Positions 1 to 7,949 of a stretch of 26,563 nt of DNA are shown piece after piece. Made by a program: the position numbers and the translations under genes. Numbering within the stretch: position 1 is the stretch's first letter; the number at the start of each line of letters is the position of its first letter. Source of the DNA: CABZJG01 sp965659715 (GTDB taxonomy: Bacteria; Pseudomonadota; Alphaproteobacteria; Rhodobacterales; Rhodobacteraceae); the NCBI GenBank assembly GCA_965659715.1, contig CBFHXE010000031.1, positions 1 through 26,563 on the forward strand, given 5' to 3'. Under the pieces are notes generated by a model. The model was given only the letters and a program-made list of their open reading frames with translations. It did no database searches and had not been told where the DNA came from.

Positions 1-2
1 TC

Positions 3-464
3 GAAGGCGAAATGACCTTTTTTGAACTGTCGGGCTGTTATCGCCGTTATCATGCACCTTTGTGCCGTTCAGTGTTTCTTGGGACGCCCACCGACGATAT
101 GCGTCGCGCCGAAGTGGCGCAGATGGAAGGGATCGAAGCAGGGATTCATGCAGCACAGGCTGGCAATCGCACGGCGGACATCGCAAAGGCGTTTTTGGAT
201 GTGCTGGCAAAGCACGGAATGGAGCGATTGGGGCGCATGGGATATCCAATCGGCCTCAGCTATCCGCCAGACTGGGGCGAACGTACGGCCTCTATACGCA
301 CCGAAGACGAAACGATCCTGCAGCCGGGAATGGTGTTTCATTTCATGCCGGCGCTGTGGATGGACAGCTGGGGTCTTGAGACCACCGAAACAATTCTGAT
401 TAAGGATAGCGGACCGGCAGAGGCTGTCTGCAACATGGAAAGAAAGCTTTTTGTAAAGGACTGA
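3..464 (+). CDS. doeA: Ectoine hydrolase (M24 / creatinase-like), 3' part only
   Basis: The frame is open from the window edge, so the 5' part lies outside; about 153 C-terminal residues remain. DoeA (EutD) opens the ring of ectoine to N-acetyl-diaminobutyrate in the cytoplasm, the first step of ectoine catabolism. The visible part carries the M24 pita-bread C-terminal fold. The sequence RYHAPLCR, then GYPIGLSYPPDWGER, then PGMVFHFMPALW, then GLETTETILI and the terminal RKLFVK are, as I recall them, signatures of the ectoine hydrolase branch. The usual metal-peptidase motif GHGIG is GYPIG here, and the Glu of PGMVFTIEP is missing, which fits the creatinase-like rather than the metallo-aminopeptidase type. 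The C-terminus looks complete. No further ectoine genes follow; an IS remnant starts within a few bases of the stop. A related Xaa-Pro peptidase is the alternative, but less likely. Confidence 0.8.
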   Translation, partial: EGEMTFFELSGCYRRYHAPLCRSVFLGTPTDDMRRAEVAQMEGIEAGIHAAQAGNRTADIAKAFLDVLAKHGMERLGRMGYPIGLSYPPDWGERTASIRTEDETILQPGMVFHFMPALWMDSWGLETTETILIKDSGPAEAVCNMERKLFVKD

Positions 465-465
465 T

Positions 466-639
466 CACTGCGGCCAGCCTGAATGGTTCTACACCACCAA
501 ACAAGCTCAGATCACAATCAATGCTTGGCTCAGGCAGTACAACCAGATCAGATCTCATCATGCATTGGGCATGAGAACACCCGTTCCTGAAACTTTATTA
601 GAGAAAACAAAAATTAGTGGTAATGAGAAATGGGGCTAG
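466..639 (+). mobile_element. IS3-type transposase remnant (C-terminal end)
   Basis: The frame beginning near 466 has no start but reads as the last about 57 residues of an IS3-family (rve integrase core) transposase. It contains EWFYTTKQAQ, INAWLRQYNQIRSHHALG and RTPVPETL, ending at a TAG at 637-639. The pattern W-x-x-x-YN-x-x-R-x-H-x-ALG with a following P-x-P-E-T is the usual tail of these DDE enzymes after the catalytic Glu. Nothing upstream of 466 belongs to the element, because doeA occupies that DNA up to its stop at 464. The rest of the insertion sequence has therefore been lost by deletion. I could not identify a terminal inverted repeat downstream. Confidence 0.75.
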
Positions 640-788
640 GCAAATGCAATCGTGCAAATAAAGGCAAAATGGTTTTTTTTGAAGAGTGTCTCGCGATAAA
701 TTTTGTTAAAAATCTACCATACTTTAGAGTGTGATGGCGCATGGACTTGAATTCAAAGGGCCAAGACGCAACCTAGGATTCAGGGATT

Positions 789-810
789 AAGCCGTTCTTT
801 GCGGCTTTTG
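789..810 (+). terminator. Terminator-like hairpin upstream of the ABC exporter
   Basis: AAGCCG at 789-794 and CGGCTT at 802-807 form a perfect 6-bp stem with a 7-base loop, followed by TTTGCTT. This resembles a short intrinsic terminator on the plus strand and would stop transcripts arriving from the doeA/IS side. The T-run is short, so it could instead be a leader hairpin of the exporter mRNA. Confidence 0.4.
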
Positions 811-811
811 C

Positions 812-840
812 TTGACCTGCCTCACCGAATTGGTCTTAAG
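812..840 (+). promoter_or_regulatory. Possible sigma70-type promoter for the ABC exporter
   Basis: TTGACC at 812-817 is a good -35 match. It is followed after 17 bases by CTTAAG at 835-840, which matches only three of six -10 positions. The site sits between the hairpin at 789-810 and the start at 868. It is a pattern match only. Confidence 0.25.
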
Positions 841-867
841 GCGTGCAGCAGCAAATATAGGATGAGC

Positions 868-2667
868 ATGACTCGCGACTCTGTTCCGCTACCGCTTGAG
901 ACCGATCGAAAAACATCGCGCAAACTGACGGCGTTGACCGGGCTATTACCGTTTATCTTGCCGTATCGGGGTTTGATTGCGGCTGCCATGTTTGCCTTGA
1001 TGCTCACGGCGGCTGTGTCCTTGGTATTGCCCTTGGCAGTGCGACGGGTTGTGGATAATTTCAACACCTCGCAAGAAGCCATATTGGATCAGTATTTCGC
1101 CGCAGCCCTTGGGGTCGCGCTGCTTCTGGCTGTGGGTACGGCGCTGCGCTATGCGCTGGTCACGCGGCTCGGCGAACGGGTGGTGGCAGACATTCGCAAA
1201 GCGGTGTTTGATCGGGTTATTTCTATGAGCCCGGCATTTTATGAAAACATTATGACTGGCGAGGTTCTGAGCCGGATTACTACCGATACCACATTAATCC
1301 TGTCTGTGGTGGGTTCATCGGTGTCAGTGGCGCTGCGCAATGTTTTGATTTTCTTCGGCGGGTTGGTTTTGATGTTGGTGACATCGGCAAAGCTGACCTC
1401 ACTGGTATTGCTCATTGTTCCGGCGATCTTGATCCCGATTTTAACCTTGGGCCGCCGGGTGCGTAAACTCAGCAAAGAGAACCAAGATTGGATCGCCGCA
1501 AGTTCAGGCACAGCATCCGAAGCCTTAAGCGCGGTGCAGACGGTTCAGGCCTTTACCCATGAAATTCAAACCCGGGAACGGTTTTCCGAAGTCACAGAAA
1601 AAAGTTTTCGCTCGGCAAGCAGGCGGATAAATACCCGCGCTTTGATGACGCTGATTGTTATATTCTTGGTCTTTGCCGGTATTGTTGGCGTGCTTTGGAT
1701 CGGCGCCCGTGATGTACGCTCGGGGGTTTTAACGCCTGGCACGCTTGTTCAGTTTGTCATTTATGCTGTGATGGTTGCCGGCTCGGTTGCAGCGCTTTCT
1801 GAAATATGGGGCGAATTGCAACGGGCGGCTGGCGCCACGGACCGGCTGGTCGAGCTATTGGCCGTCGAAGATACCGTCAAAGACCCGGTGAGCCCAACCC
1901 CGCGCCCTGCCAATGGCCAAGGCGCAATTCAGTTTGAAAATGTAACGTTTCGCTATCCTTCGCGGCCGTCAGCTGCTGCGCTCGACAGTATTTCTTTAGA
2001 TATAAAACCCGGAGAAACCGTCGCCTTGGTTGGCCCCTCAGGGGCGGGCAAAACCACCATCATTCAGCTGATTTTAAGATTTTATGATCCTGATTCAGGC
2101 CGGATAACATTGGATGGGGTCGAGCTTGGAAAAATGCGCCGCGATGATTTTCGCCAATCCATGTCACTTGTATCACAAGACCCAATTATCTTTGCGGCCA
2201 CAGCGCGGGAAAATATCCGTTTTGGCCGGCCGTCAGCCTCGGATCAAGAAATTGAAGCGGCCGCTCAGGCGGCAGCAGCGCATGGGTTCATCTCTGATTT
2301 GCCAGATGGCTATGGTACTTATTTGGGCGAACGCGGTGTGATGCTAAGCGGTGGGCAAAAGCAACGTATCGCCATTGCGCGTGCAATTTTGCGCGATGCG
2401 CCGATGTTACTGCTTGATGAAGCCACCAGCGCGTTGGACGCAGAAAGTGAAGTCGCTGTGCAGAAGGCAGTCGAAGCCTTAGCTCGAGATCGCACCACAA
2501 TTATTGTTGCGCATCGTCTTGCCACTGTGAAAAAGGCGGACCGCATTGTCGTCTTCGATCAGGGCCGGGTTGTTGCCAGTGGCAGCCATAAGGAACTGGT
2601 TGCCGAAGGTGGGCTTTATGCGCGCTTGGCGCGGCTGCAATTCACCGATGGGGCTTCAGCGGCATAG
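868..2667 (+). CDS. ABC exporter, fused membrane and ATPase domains (MsbA-like)
   Basis: This is a half-transporter of about 599 residues, the usual size for bacterial exporters that work as homodimers in the inner membrane. The N-terminal half has about six hydrophobic segments starting near residue 33 and an ABC-transporter TM domain. The ATPase half shows Walker A GPSGAGKTT near residue 388, signature LSGGQKQR near 493, Walker B MLLLDEATSALD near 512 and the H-loop AHRL near 547. The family exports lipids, peptides or drugs; lipid A flippase MsbA is the best-known member, but the substrate cannot be read here. The start at 868 is preferred because AGGA lies about 5 bases upstream; a longer frame from a TTG at 799 would begin inside the hairpin region. 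Next gene on the same strand is 149 bases away. Confidence 0.85.
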   Translation: MTRDSVPLPLETDRKTSRKLTALTGLLPFILPYRGLIAAAMFALMLTAAVSLVLPLAVRRVVDNFNTSQEAILDQYFAAALGVALLLAVGTALRYALVTRLGERVVADIRKAVFDRVISMSPAFYENIMTGEVLSRITTDTTLILSVVGSSVSVALRNVLIFFGGLVLMLVTSAKLTSLVLLIVPAILIPILTLGRRVRKLSKENQDWIAASSGTASEALSAVQTVQAFTHEIQTRERFSEVTEKSFRSASRRINTRALMTLIVIFLVFAGIVGVLWIGARDVRSGVLTPGTLVQFVIYAVMVAGSVAALSEIWGELQRAAGATDRLVELLAVEDTVKDPVSPTPRPANGQGAIQFENVTFRYPSRPSAAALDSISLDIKPGETVALVGPSGAGKTTIIQLILRFYDPDSGRITLDGVELGKMRRDDFRQSMSLVSQDPIIFAATARENIRFGRPSASDQEIEAAAQAAAAHGFISDLPDGYGTYLGERGVMLSGGQKQRIAIARAILRDAPMLLLDEATSALDAESEVAVQKAVEALARDRTTIIVAHRLATVKKADRIVVFDQGRVVASGSHKELVAEGGLYARLARLQFTDGASAA

Positions 2668-2711
2668 CTATGATCGATTTGACCTAACGATGCCTTTGCC
2701 ATGGGCTTGTA

Positions 2712-2733
2712 GTTTGGTTATTGTTAACCAAAC
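2712..2733. promoter_or_regulatory. Perfect 9-bp palindrome, candidate operator
   Basis: GTTTGGTTA at 2712-2720 and TAACCAAAC at 2725-2733 are exact inverted repeats separated by TTGT. The site lies about 85 bases upstream of the acyl-CoA synthetase start. No T-run follows, so a terminator is unlikely. A dimeric repressor site (for example TetR type, common for fatty acid genes) is an inference; the sequence does not match a motif I can name. Confidence 0.4.
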
Positions 2734-2816
2734 ACAACCACCGTCTTTTGACGGGACATCCTTTTCTAGGCCCTTTGGCACAGAAACGGGGTGTATAAAA
2801 AATAGGGGAAACAACC

Positions 2817-4694
2817 ATGCCATTTGCGTCTGTCGCAGATTCAATCGCTTATGAAAATGAAATGCCGTGGGCGGACCGCGATGTTCCAAAATCACTTTTT
2901 AGCCTGCTGTCTAAAACAGCGGATAAATTTCCAAATCATAACGCTGTAAGTTTTCAATTACAGTCTGGACCGACAGACAAAGCCGAAACATTCACTTGGT
3001 CGCAGCTGCAGCAAAAAACCGCGCAGGCGGCCAACCTTTTTCGCAGCCTTGGGATCGGGTCAGAGGATGTGGTGGCTTATGTGCTTCCAAATTGTAACGA
3101 AACTGTTCTGGCGCTTTTGGGTGGGGCAACGGCAGGCATTGTCAGCCCTGTGAACCCACTTCTAGACCCTGCGCAAATCGCTGCAGTTTTGCGCGAAACC
3201 AATGCCAAAGTGGTGGTGACATTAAAAGCTTTTCCAAAAAGTGAAGTGGCGCAGACGACCGCGCAGGCTGTGGCCGATGCACCCAACGTCCATACGGTGC
3301 TTGAAATCGACCTGAATAGGTATCTCACCCCGCCCAAAAGTTGGCTGGTGCCGCTGCTTCGGCCAAAGAACCCTGTGTCGCATCAGGCCAAGGTTCTTGA
3401 TTTCAACACTGAGATGGCAAAGCAAAATACAACTCTTGATTTCGAAGATATCCAAGAAGACCGCGTCGCGGCGCTGTTTCACACAGGCGGCACGACAGGC
3501 ATGCCAAAAGTGGCGCAGCACCTAAGCTCTGGCATCATCTACAATGGTTGGGTGGGCTCAACACTGCTGTTCACCGAAGAGGATAATGTGATCTGCCCGC
3601 TGCCGCTGTTTCATGTGCTTGCCAGCCATGTGATTTTGATGGCGGCCCTGTCATCCGGCGCCCATGTTATTTTCCCAACGCCCGCAGGATATCGCGGCGA
3701 TGGCGTGTTTGATAACTTCTGGAAGCTGGTCGAGCGCTGGCAGGTGACTTTCATTGTTGGTGTCCCAACGGCTATTTCAGCTTTAATGCAGCGCCCTGTT
3801 GATGCGGATATCAGCTCAGTTAAAACTTCATTTTCTGGCTCTGCTCCGCTGCCGGTCGAGCTATTCCGCAGGTTTGAAGAGGCCACAGGTGTGACCATTG
3901 TCGAAGGCTACGGGCTGACCGAAGCGACCTGCCTTGTCTCTGGTAACCCGGTAGACGGGGAAAAGAAAATTGGCTCGATTGGAGTGCGGTTTCCCTATAC
4001 CGATATTAAAATTGTCAAATCTTCTGGGAAGGGTTTGATTGAATGTGCCACCGATGAAATTGGGGAAATTTGCATCTCAAACCCGGGGGTATGGGCGGGC
4101 AATACCTATACCGAAAGTGACAAAAACAAGGACCTTTACTACCAAGATACGCATTTGCGCACTGGCGATTTGGGCCGGATCGACAGCGATGAATACCTTT
4201 GGATTACCGGCCGTGCCAAAGATCTGATTATTCGGGGGGGGCATAACATTGACCCTGCACTGATCGAAGAGGCCTTGTTAGGTAATTCTGATGTGGCCTT
4301 TGCTGGTGCCATTGGTCAGCCCGATGCACACGCTGGCGAGCTGCCTTGTGTCTATGTCGAGTTGATCGAGGGCGCCAGTGTCACCGAGGCAGAGCTTTTG
4401 GATTTTTGCACCGAGAATGTACCAGAGCGCGCAGCGCATCCAAAACATGTAGAAATCATGCCCGAGCTGCCCAAAACAGCGGTTGGAAAAGTCTTTAAGC
4501 CCGATCTGCGTAAAAAGGCAATCACCCGGGTTTATGACGCTGCACTGGATGAGGCGGGGCTATCAGCGCGGGTGCAATCCGTGATTGATGACAAGAAGCG
4601 CGGCCTTGTGGCGCAGGTCTCATCAGAGGATAGTGATGATGAAGTCTCCGCAGTTCTGGGCGGCTTTAGCGGCCAATGGGAGCGGCGCCCATAA
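2817..4694 (+). CDS. Acyl-CoA synthetase (AMP-binding, ANL superfamily)
   Basis: This 625-residue protein activates a carboxylic acid through an acyl-adenylate and transfers it to CoA. The P-loop-like motif HTGGTTGMPK lies near residue 220, EGYGLTEAT near 362, the hinge region GDLGRIDSDEYLWITGRAKD near 448, and the C-terminal catalytic Lys is in TAVGKVFK near 556. Length and motif set fit the long acyl-CoA synthetase branch used in fatty or aromatic acid use; the actual acid cannot be told. The start has AGGGGA about 6 bases upstream, and GTATAA at 2794-2799 just before it could be a -10 element. A perfect palindrome lies further upstream. No beta-oxidation genes are adjacent. Confidence 0.88.
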   Translation: MPFASVADSIAYENEMPWADRDVPKSLFSLLSKTADKFPNHNAVSFQLQSGPTDKAETFTWSQLQQKTAQAANLFRSLGIGSEDVVAYVLPNCNETVLALLGGATAGIVSPVNPLLDPAQIAAVLRETNAKVVVTLKAFPKSEVAQTTAQAVADAPNVHTVLEIDLNRYLTPPKSWLVPLLRPKNPVSHQAKVLDFNTEMAKQNTTLDFEDIQEDRVAALFHTGGTTGMPKVAQHLSSGIIYNGWVGSTLLFTEEDNVICPLPLFHVLASHVILMAALSSGAHVIFPTPAGYRGDGVFDNFWKLVERWQVTFIVGVPTAISALMQRPVDADISSVKTSFSGSAPLPVELFRRFEEATGVTIVEGYGLTEATCLVSGNPVDGEKKIGSIGVRFPYTDIKIVKSSGKGLIECATDEIGEICISNPGVWAGNTYTESDKNKDLYYQDTHLRTGDLGRIDSDEYLWITGRAKDLIIRGGHNIDPALIEEALLGNSDVAFAGAIGQPDAHAGELPCVYVELIEGASVTEAELLDFCTENVPERAAHPKHVEIMPELPKTAVGKVFKPDLRKKAITRVYDAALDEAGLSARVQSVIDDKKRGLVAQVSSEDSDDEVSAVLGGFSGQWERRP

Positions 4695-4706
4695 AATTGG
4701 CAAACA

Positions 4707-4741
4707 GGCTTTGGGGCCCAATTTCTTTGGCTTCCAAAGCC
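4707..4741 (+). other. Two mutually exclusive hairpins after the acyl-CoA synthetase
   Basis: GGCTTTGG at 4707-4714 can pair perfectly with CCAAAGCC at 4734-4741. CTTTGG at 4725-4730 can instead pair with CCAAAG at 4734-4739 across a 3-base loop. Both use the same right arm, as in an attenuator. It may simply be the terminator of the gene ending at 4694, but no T-run follows. Confidence 0.35.
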
Positions 4742-4808
4742 CTCAAAATTTGACAAAGGCCAGTTGCGAAATAATTTTACACCAGATGACTTATCAGGTG
4801 ATAGAGCT

Positions 4809-5543
4809 TTGAGAAATCAGGCAGACCGCATATTGATCATTGGTTCGGCGCCCGATGCTACTGTGGCCAGATCTTGGCACACAATACCATTTGACCGTAT
4901 TGTTGCGATCAATAATGCTTGGCGTATCCGGCCTGATTGGGACGATTTGATATTCCCATATGATTTTCCGGACGCGTCTAAGCCCAATGACATGCGGCCG
5001 GATCAAAGCTGGATCACACAAGACGATTTTGTGCCGGTTCAAAATGACTTTGGCGGCTTTGTATATGCAGGCGCGACCATGGCCTTTACGGCCGCCTATT
5101 GGGTGCTGGGTCATTACCGGCCCAAACAGATCAGTTTTCTGGGCTGTAACATGTGGTATCCAAAGGGCAAAACCACACATTTTTATGGCGCGGGAACCGC
5201 CGATCCGCTGCGCGACGATATCACTTTGATGTCGCTCGAAGCCAAATCATCGCGGCTTTATGCCTTGGCGCAAGCTGTGGGATGCGCGGTTGCCAACCTT
5301 TCCCCCGGGCCCACACGGCTGGTCTGTCCGCAGCAGGGGTTTGCGGAGCCAATGCCGCCGCCCTTTGCAGTGCACGAGGCAACCGTGAAAGCCGCCTTGG
5401 CGCGTGAAGCCGAACTGGGCTATTACGTGCCCTCGGGCCGCTATTGGCAAGAGCTGGACCGCTTTGATATAAGTGCCTTAAACGCGCTTGATAAAATCTG
5501 GCTTTCAGCAGTGCGTCCCGATGCGGTTGCTGCCGCCGAATAA
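4809..5543 (+). CDS. Conserved protein of unknown function
   Basis: About 244 residues. The N-terminus ILIIGSAPDA looks like the first beta strand and turn of a nucleotide-binding or Rossmann-like fold, followed by RIVAINNAWRIRPDWDDLIF. Later blocks include FVYAGATMAFTAAYW, ISFLGCNMWYP and GAGTADPLRDD. There is no signal peptide and no membrane segment. The pattern recalls uncharacterised proteins common in Roseobacters and, distantly, DUF115/glycosyltransferase-like proteins; I do not assign a function. The TTG at 4809 is preferred as start because AGGTG lies 8 bases upstream. A TTG at 4764 would add 15 residues with a weaker site. The gene converges with the enolase-superfamily gene, 12 bases apart. 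Confidence 0.65.
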   Translation: MRNQADRILIIGSAPDATVARSWHTIPFDRIVAINNAWRIRPDWDDLIFPYDFPDASKPNDMRPDQSWITQDDFVPVQNDFGGFVYAGATMAFTAAYWVLGHYRPKQISFLGCNMWYPKGKTTHFYGAGTADPLRDDITLMSLEAKSSRLYALAQAVGCAVANLSPGPTRLVCPQQGFAEPMPPPFAVHEATVKAALAREAELGYYVPSGRYWQELDRFDISALNALDKIWLSAVRPDAVAAAE

Positions 5544-5555
5544 AACCATCAGCAT

Positions 5556-6788
5556 TTAGGATTTCTTTACCGGGGAGCCCCCGGCAAAATGATTGGCGTT
5601 TTGATAGTCGCAGGGCGTATCCTGCATTTGAAGGTGCAACCCTTCGCCGTCAAACGGATGCGCGCGCGCCAGTGCTTCGTCAACTTCAATTCCTAGACCC
5701 GGTGCCTGCGGCGCCCCGACAAAGCCGTTTGCCACCTCAATACTGCCTTTGATTAAATCGTTGTGAAACGGTGTTTCGATGGTTTCGATAATCAAAAGAT
5801 TGGGAATTGAGGTCGCAAGATGGATGTTTGCCGCCCATTCAATCGGTCCGGCGTAAAGATGCGGCGCCATCTGCGCATTGAACACTTCTGCGATTGCGGC
5901 AAGTTTTTTCATTTCCCAGATCCCACCGGCGCGGCCCAGTGCGGGTTGCAGGATCGCTGCGCCGCCGGTTTGCAGCAGCGCGGCAAATTCTGCCTTGGTG
6001 GTCATCCGCTCGCCGGTGGCAATCGGTATGCGCACCGCATCGGCAACTTTTTTAAACTCAAGCAGATTATCTGGCGGGATCGGTTCTTCGAACCACAGCG
6101 GGCTGTAGGGCTCAAGCGCTTGGCCAAGCCGAATGGCGCCGGCAGTGGAAAACTGACCATGGGTGCCAAACAAAAGATCAGCGCGGCTTCCAACCGCGTC
6201 GCGGATGGCTTTGCAGAACGCAACCGAGAGCTCTATATCGCGCATTGCCGGCATATGTCCGCCACGCATCGTATAGGGGCCGGCAGGATCAAATTTCACC
6301 GCCGTATAGCCGCGCTCCACCAATTCCAACGCACTTTCGGCCGCCATATTCGGCGAGCTCCAGAATCCGTCCAGATCATGGTGTGCAAGCGGATAAAGGT
6401 AACTGTAGGCGCGGATACGCTCGTTCATAACGCCGCCCAGCAGCGCCCAGACCGGCCGCTCGCGGTGTTTGCCCAAAATATCCCAGCAGGCAATTTCAAG
6501 TCCTGAAAACGCGCCCATCACGGTTAAATCCGGCCGCTGGGTAAAGCCCGAAGAATAGACCCTCCGAAAGAGCCGTTCAATGTTTTCCGGATTTTCATCC
6601 AGAAAATAACGCTCGAATACATCCCGAATGACGGGCTCCATAGCCTTTGGGCCGATGCTTGAGGCGTAGCATTCACCCCAGCCAACTATCCCGGTATCGG
6701 TGGTCAGCTTGACCAAAATCCAATAGCGCCCGCCCCATCCCGGCGCAGGGGGCGCGGTGATGATGATATCAAGATCTTGCAGTTTCAT
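5556..6788 (-). CDS. Mandelate racemase / muconate lactonizing enzyme family protein
   Basis: At 410 residues this matches enolase-superfamily sugar-acid dehydratases, racemases and cycloisomerases, which abstract the proton alpha to a carboxylate with Mg bound in a (beta/alpha)7-beta barrel. The N-terminal capping domain covers roughly residues 1-125. In the barrel, K165 is in AVKFD, E234/E235 in WFEEP, E260 in TGER, and H310 in APHLY. At the expected first metal-ligand position the sequence is FGTHGQ (G208, H210), so Gly replaces the usual Asp, while His matches the GalD-type D-x-H His. The best guess is a sugar-acid dehydratase or cycloisomerase of a marine subgroup; the substrate is unknown. 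It follows the alcohol dehydrogenase by 12 bases on the same strand and is probably the last gene of that operon. Confidence 0.82.
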   Translation of the reverse strand: MKLQDLDIIITAPPAPGWGGRYWILVKLTTDTGIVGWGECYASSIGPKAMEPVIRDVFERYFLDENPENIERLFRRVYSSGFTQRPDLTVMGAFSGLEIACWDILGKHRERPVWALLGGVMNERIRAYSYLYPLAHHDLDGFWSSPNMAAESALELVERGYTAVKFDPAGPYTMRGGHMPAMRDIELSVAFCKAIRDAVGSRADLLFGTHGQFSTAGAIRLGQALEPYSPLWFEEPIPPDNLLEFKKVADAVRIPIATGERMTTKAEFAALLQTGGAAILQPALGRAGGIWEMKKLAAIAEVFNAQMAPHLYAGPIEWAANIHLATSIPNLLIIETIETPFHNDLIKGSIEVANGFVGAPQAPGLGIEVDEALARAHPFDGEGLHLQMQDTPCDYQNANHFAGGSPVKKS

Positions 6789-6800
6789 AGCGGGCCTTTT

Positions 6801-7886
6801 TTAATCAAATACAATCACATTCCTGCGCGCCGCACCAGTTTTTGTATCTTCAATGGCTTCGTTGATTTGATCCAGCTGCCACCGGCCTGAAATCAGCTCG
6901 TCTAATTTAAGCCGCCCCTGCTGATAAAGGTCAACCATCCAGGGAATATCGCGCTTGATCACCACGTTGCCCATTTTTGATCCCACCATGCCTTGGTTCA
7001 CGGCTGACATCATCACCGGCTCATAGGTTGAGCTTTCTCCAGATTTTGGCATGCCGACCATGACGACTTTGCCGCCATAGGCCAAATAGCGCGGTGCACT
7101 GTCATAAACTGCGCTTACACCTACGGTGACAAACACCGCATCAGCGCCGCGTCCCATGGCCTTTTTAGCGGTGCGCCAGGGTTTTCCCTCGCTTGCTAGA
7201 ACTGTATCCGTCGCCCCGAACTCGCGCGCGATTTCCAACTTATCTTCGGTCATATCCACAGCCACAATGCGCCGCGCGCCAGCGATGCGCGCGCCTTGGA
7301 TCGCATTAAGACCCACGCCGCCGCAACCGATCACAACCGCGTCCTGACCCGCGCGAATCTCGGCGGCATTGACCACGGCGCCGATGCCGGTAATCACACC
7401 GCAGGCCAGCAGGGAAGCCGCGTCAAATTGCAGATCAGCGGTGAATTTCACCACCTGGCTTTGTTCAACAACAACCTTTTCCGCAAAAGCGCCGCAGGCC
7501 ATCCCCTGATGTAGGATCCCGCCTTCTGCGGTTGTTAAGGGGCCGTGATCGCCGTTGTAGCTGGTTTCGCAAATGGTTGGCGATCCTGCTGCACAGGTGG
7601 GGCATTCACCGCAGGCGCGGATCAAAGTCACAACCACCCGATCCCCGATGGCCAGACCGCTGACAGATGCGCCGATGCCGGTGACTGTGCCGGCCGCCTC
7701 ATGGCCGTAAACTGCGGGCAAGGTGCCGCCCCAGGCGCCCGCAGCATATGCAATGTCTGAATGACACACTGCTACCGCTCCAAGCGACACTTCGACTTCG
7801 CTGCCATTGGGTGCGCGCAGATCAACGGTTTCAATACGCAGCGGTTCGTCAAAGCTGTGGCATACAGCGGCTTGGATCTGGGACAT
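6801..7886 (-). CDS. Zinc-dependent alcohol dehydrogenase (MDR family)
   Basis: The 361 residues form a medium-chain NAD(P)-dependent dehydrogenase that oxidises alcohols or reduces aldehydes. Catalytic zinc ligands are C41 (in CHSD), H62 (in GHE) and probably C162. The structural zinc lobe has four Cys at 92, 95, 98 and 106 in the pattern CGxCxxCxxGxxxxC. The Rossmann motif GCGGVG is at about 187-192. The organisation resembles the class III-like ADH group rather than threonine or sorbitol dehydrogenases. AAGGAGAGG stands a few bases upstream of the ATG, a strong ribosome site. It lies 63 bases after the MFS gene and 12 bases before the enolase-superfamily gene, so it and the latter may handle successive steps of a hydroxy-acid or sugar-acid route. 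Confidence 0.87.
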   Translation of the reverse strand: MSQIQAAVCHSFDEPLRIETVDLRAPNGSEVEVSLGAVAVCHSDIAYAAGAWGGTLPAVYGHEAAGTVTGIGASVSGLAIGDRVVVTLIRACGECPTCAAGSPTICETSYNGDHGPLTTAEGGILHQGMACGAFAEKVVVEQSQVVKFTADLQFDAASLLACGVITGIGAVVNAAEIRAGQDAVVIGCGGVGLNAIQGARIAGARRIVAVDMTEDKLEIAREFGATDTVLASEGKPWRTAKKAMGRGADAVFVTVGVSAVYDSAPRYLAYGGKVVMVGMPKSGESSTYEPVMMSAVNQGMVGSKMGNVVIKRDIPWMVDLYQQGRLKLDELISGRWQLDQINEAIEDTKTGAARRNVIVFD

Positions 7887-7949
7887 GGGCCTCTCCTTGG
7901 GTTTTTGACCAGTTTGTCCAGCTTTATCTGCAACGCAAGTCTGAAAACG

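Larger units (their letters stand above)
640..867 (+). other. Noncoding stretch after the IS remnant
   Basis: With the IS remnant this makes about 400 bases without an intact gene. It is AT-rich between 640 and 740 and shows no convincing coding frame. It holds a terminator-like hairpin at 789-810 and a possible promoter at 812-840 for the ABC exporter. The first half may contain the lost right end of the insertion sequence, but I see no clear repeat. Confidence 0.5.

Noticed and set aside
5820..6506. Long plus-strand open frame of 228 codons
   Set aside because: It lies fully inside the enolase-superfamily gene on the other strand, whose motifs are clear; the plus-strand product looks like no protein.
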